From the NCBI GenBank assembly GCA_000499405.2, contig HG738136.1, positions 1,103,274-1,167,273 of the forward strand: a stretch of DNA of 64,000 nt. The letters run 5' to 3'. The DNA is from Onchocerca volvulus. Lineage: Eukaryota > Nematoda > Chromadorea > Rhabditida > Onchocercidae. Shown piece after piece: positions 63,013 through 64,000 of the stretch (within the stretch, counting starts at the first letter, position 1; each line of letters begins with the position of its first letter). Below the pieces are notes generated by a model. It saw nothing but the letters and a program-made list of their open reading frames with translations. It searched no databases and was not told the origin of the DNA. The position numbers and the translations under genes are program-made.

Positions 63013-63398
63013 CATCACTGATACGTCAGCGTCGTATAATTCGTTTGGATGGAACAAATTCGCTCATTAGATGTTTTGTCTCATTTATCGCAAATCCAGT
63101 ACATTGTAGCAGTATCGATATGCTCTGTTCTCTTCTGATCATGTTATATGTTAGAGGTAATGCAATGGCGATTTCTAAATTAATGAGATGATTGCCAGGA
63201 GCTTGTTATTTCTTTAAGATAAAATAAAGATAATAATATTTTTTAATATATATGTTATTATTTTTACAGATAAGAAATTTTGCCTGAAAGTTCGCTTGAA
63301 TGGTTTGATTGTGCTATTCCAAAAAAACTTATTGTTATTTGCTAAGGACAAGAAAATGATATCAGTTTTGCAATTATGTTGTTGCTGTATCCGTTCAG
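63013..63398 (+). CDS. Cytosolic carboxypeptidase, AGTPBP1/CCP1-like, N-terminal part (incomplete)
   Basis: Two phase-linked exons (63013-63156 and 63270-63398) encode about 90 residues. The stretch RLDGTNSLIRCFVSF and then RGDKKFCLKVRLNGLIVLFQ parallels the N-terminal armadillo-like region of mammalian AGTPBP1 (KGGSQILLQLL; PKDKKFGVKARINGALNI). It is followed by LLLFAKDKKMISVLQL, like the LVLPCLQLLRV helix. The first exon begins in phase 1, so at least one 5' exon precedes it; the second ends in phase 1 at CAG|GTACAA, so the gene continues past the window. The metallocarboxypeptidase domain is not present here. CCP1 enzymes remove glutamates from polyglutamylated tubulin; the C. elegans member is ccpp-1, which acts in ciliated neurons. 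Identification rests on a short region. Confidence 0.6.
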
Positions 63399-64000
63399 GT
63401 ACAATTTCATTTATTACTTAACAAGTGAAACATTGAAATAGTAATTAACTGTGTAAAGCCCGTCATTTTTATGCGTAGATAGAGAAGGAAATTTCAGAAT
63501 TTCAGATGAATTTAGGTCTAAGAATTTAACTCAGAGAGAGAAAGGGAGTGGACGGTAGGGAGCAGAGAAAAAAAAGAAAAAAAAAAGAAAAAATACCATA
63601 ATCACATCTTTCAATTGGTTACCAGTTTGTTTCTGATTGGATTTTGTTTTATTTTTGTTTTAGATTTCAATATTAATAATTAGATTTAAAAAAAAAATAG
63701 AACCAAGAATTATTAAGAAAAGATCGAATCATTAATACGTTTTTTAAACTCAATTGAAGTAGGATTTGGCACTTGTTCCTCTTTTTTTTTTTCCTTTTTT
63801 CTTTTTTTTATTCATTCTTTTCTGTTTGACTTTATTTCATGTGAGGATGCCTAACCAAGATTGATTAGAGGAATAGTTTGGCAGTTAGTTTGGTGAGATT
63901 ATTGCAAAGAGATTGATGTTCGGCGATATAGTCTTATGACTTGATATGTTTCGCGTCTATCAAATCTAAATGTAATTTAAGAGTGATCAAAAGAAACTAT
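63399..64000. other. Presumed intron of the carboxypeptidase gene
   Basis: This has low-complexity GA and A/T tracts (63.53-63.59 and 63.78-63.82 kb) and no open exon. It follows a good donor and should be intronic. Confidence 0.45.

Overview
The window is nuclear DNA from an AT-rich nematode. The best guess is a clade III spirurid or filarial worm. Genes are split into many short exons with GT-AG introns. Acceptors are mostly T-rich (TTTTCAG or TTTTTAG). Several start codons lie a few bases after a good acceptor with no upstream coding exon, as expected for spliced-leader trans-splicing. No bacterial operon, rRNA, tRNA or CRISPR array was seen. Species assignment is inference.

Nine protein-coding genes can be built from exons whose splice phases agree. 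From left to right they are: a PFTAIRE-type cyclin-dependent kinase (CDK14 family, minus, 14 exons, 7.3-13.9 kb); a gene-poor block of about 19 kb full of simple repeats and hairpins (13.9-33.1 kb); a membrane-anchored phospholipase B1-like protein that has lost catalytic residues (plus, 12 exons); a KIAA1143/DUF4604 protein (minus), divergent from a pyroglutamyl-peptidase I (plus); a FIT-family (FITM2) ER lipid protein (minus); a TIMMDC1-like complex I assembly factor (minus); a KGD4/MRPS36 subunit of 2-oxoglutarate dehydrogenase (plus); the complex I subunit NDUFA9 (plus); and the first recognisable exons of a cytosolic carboxypeptidase (AGTPBP1/CCP1 family, plus) that runs off the right edge.

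The right half is gene-dense and rich in mitochondrial functions: TIMMDC1 and NDUFA9 both serve complex I, and KGD4 serves the TCA cycle. The left half is one kinase gene between long AT-rich intergenic stretches.

The most notable signals are four. (1) The phospholipase-B-like protein looks like a pseudoenzyme. (2) A 43-bp copy of the last 14 codons and stop of the FITM gene sits inside intron 1 of the neighbouring peptidase gene, between perfect 24-bp direct repeats. (3) Five exact 33-bp units in the gene desert stay open and encode an 11-residue amphipathic repeat. (4) There are several near-perfect hairpins, one with 30-nt arms. Coordinates of exons were worked out by eye from splice motifs, reading frame and remembered family features; no alignment or transcript data were available.
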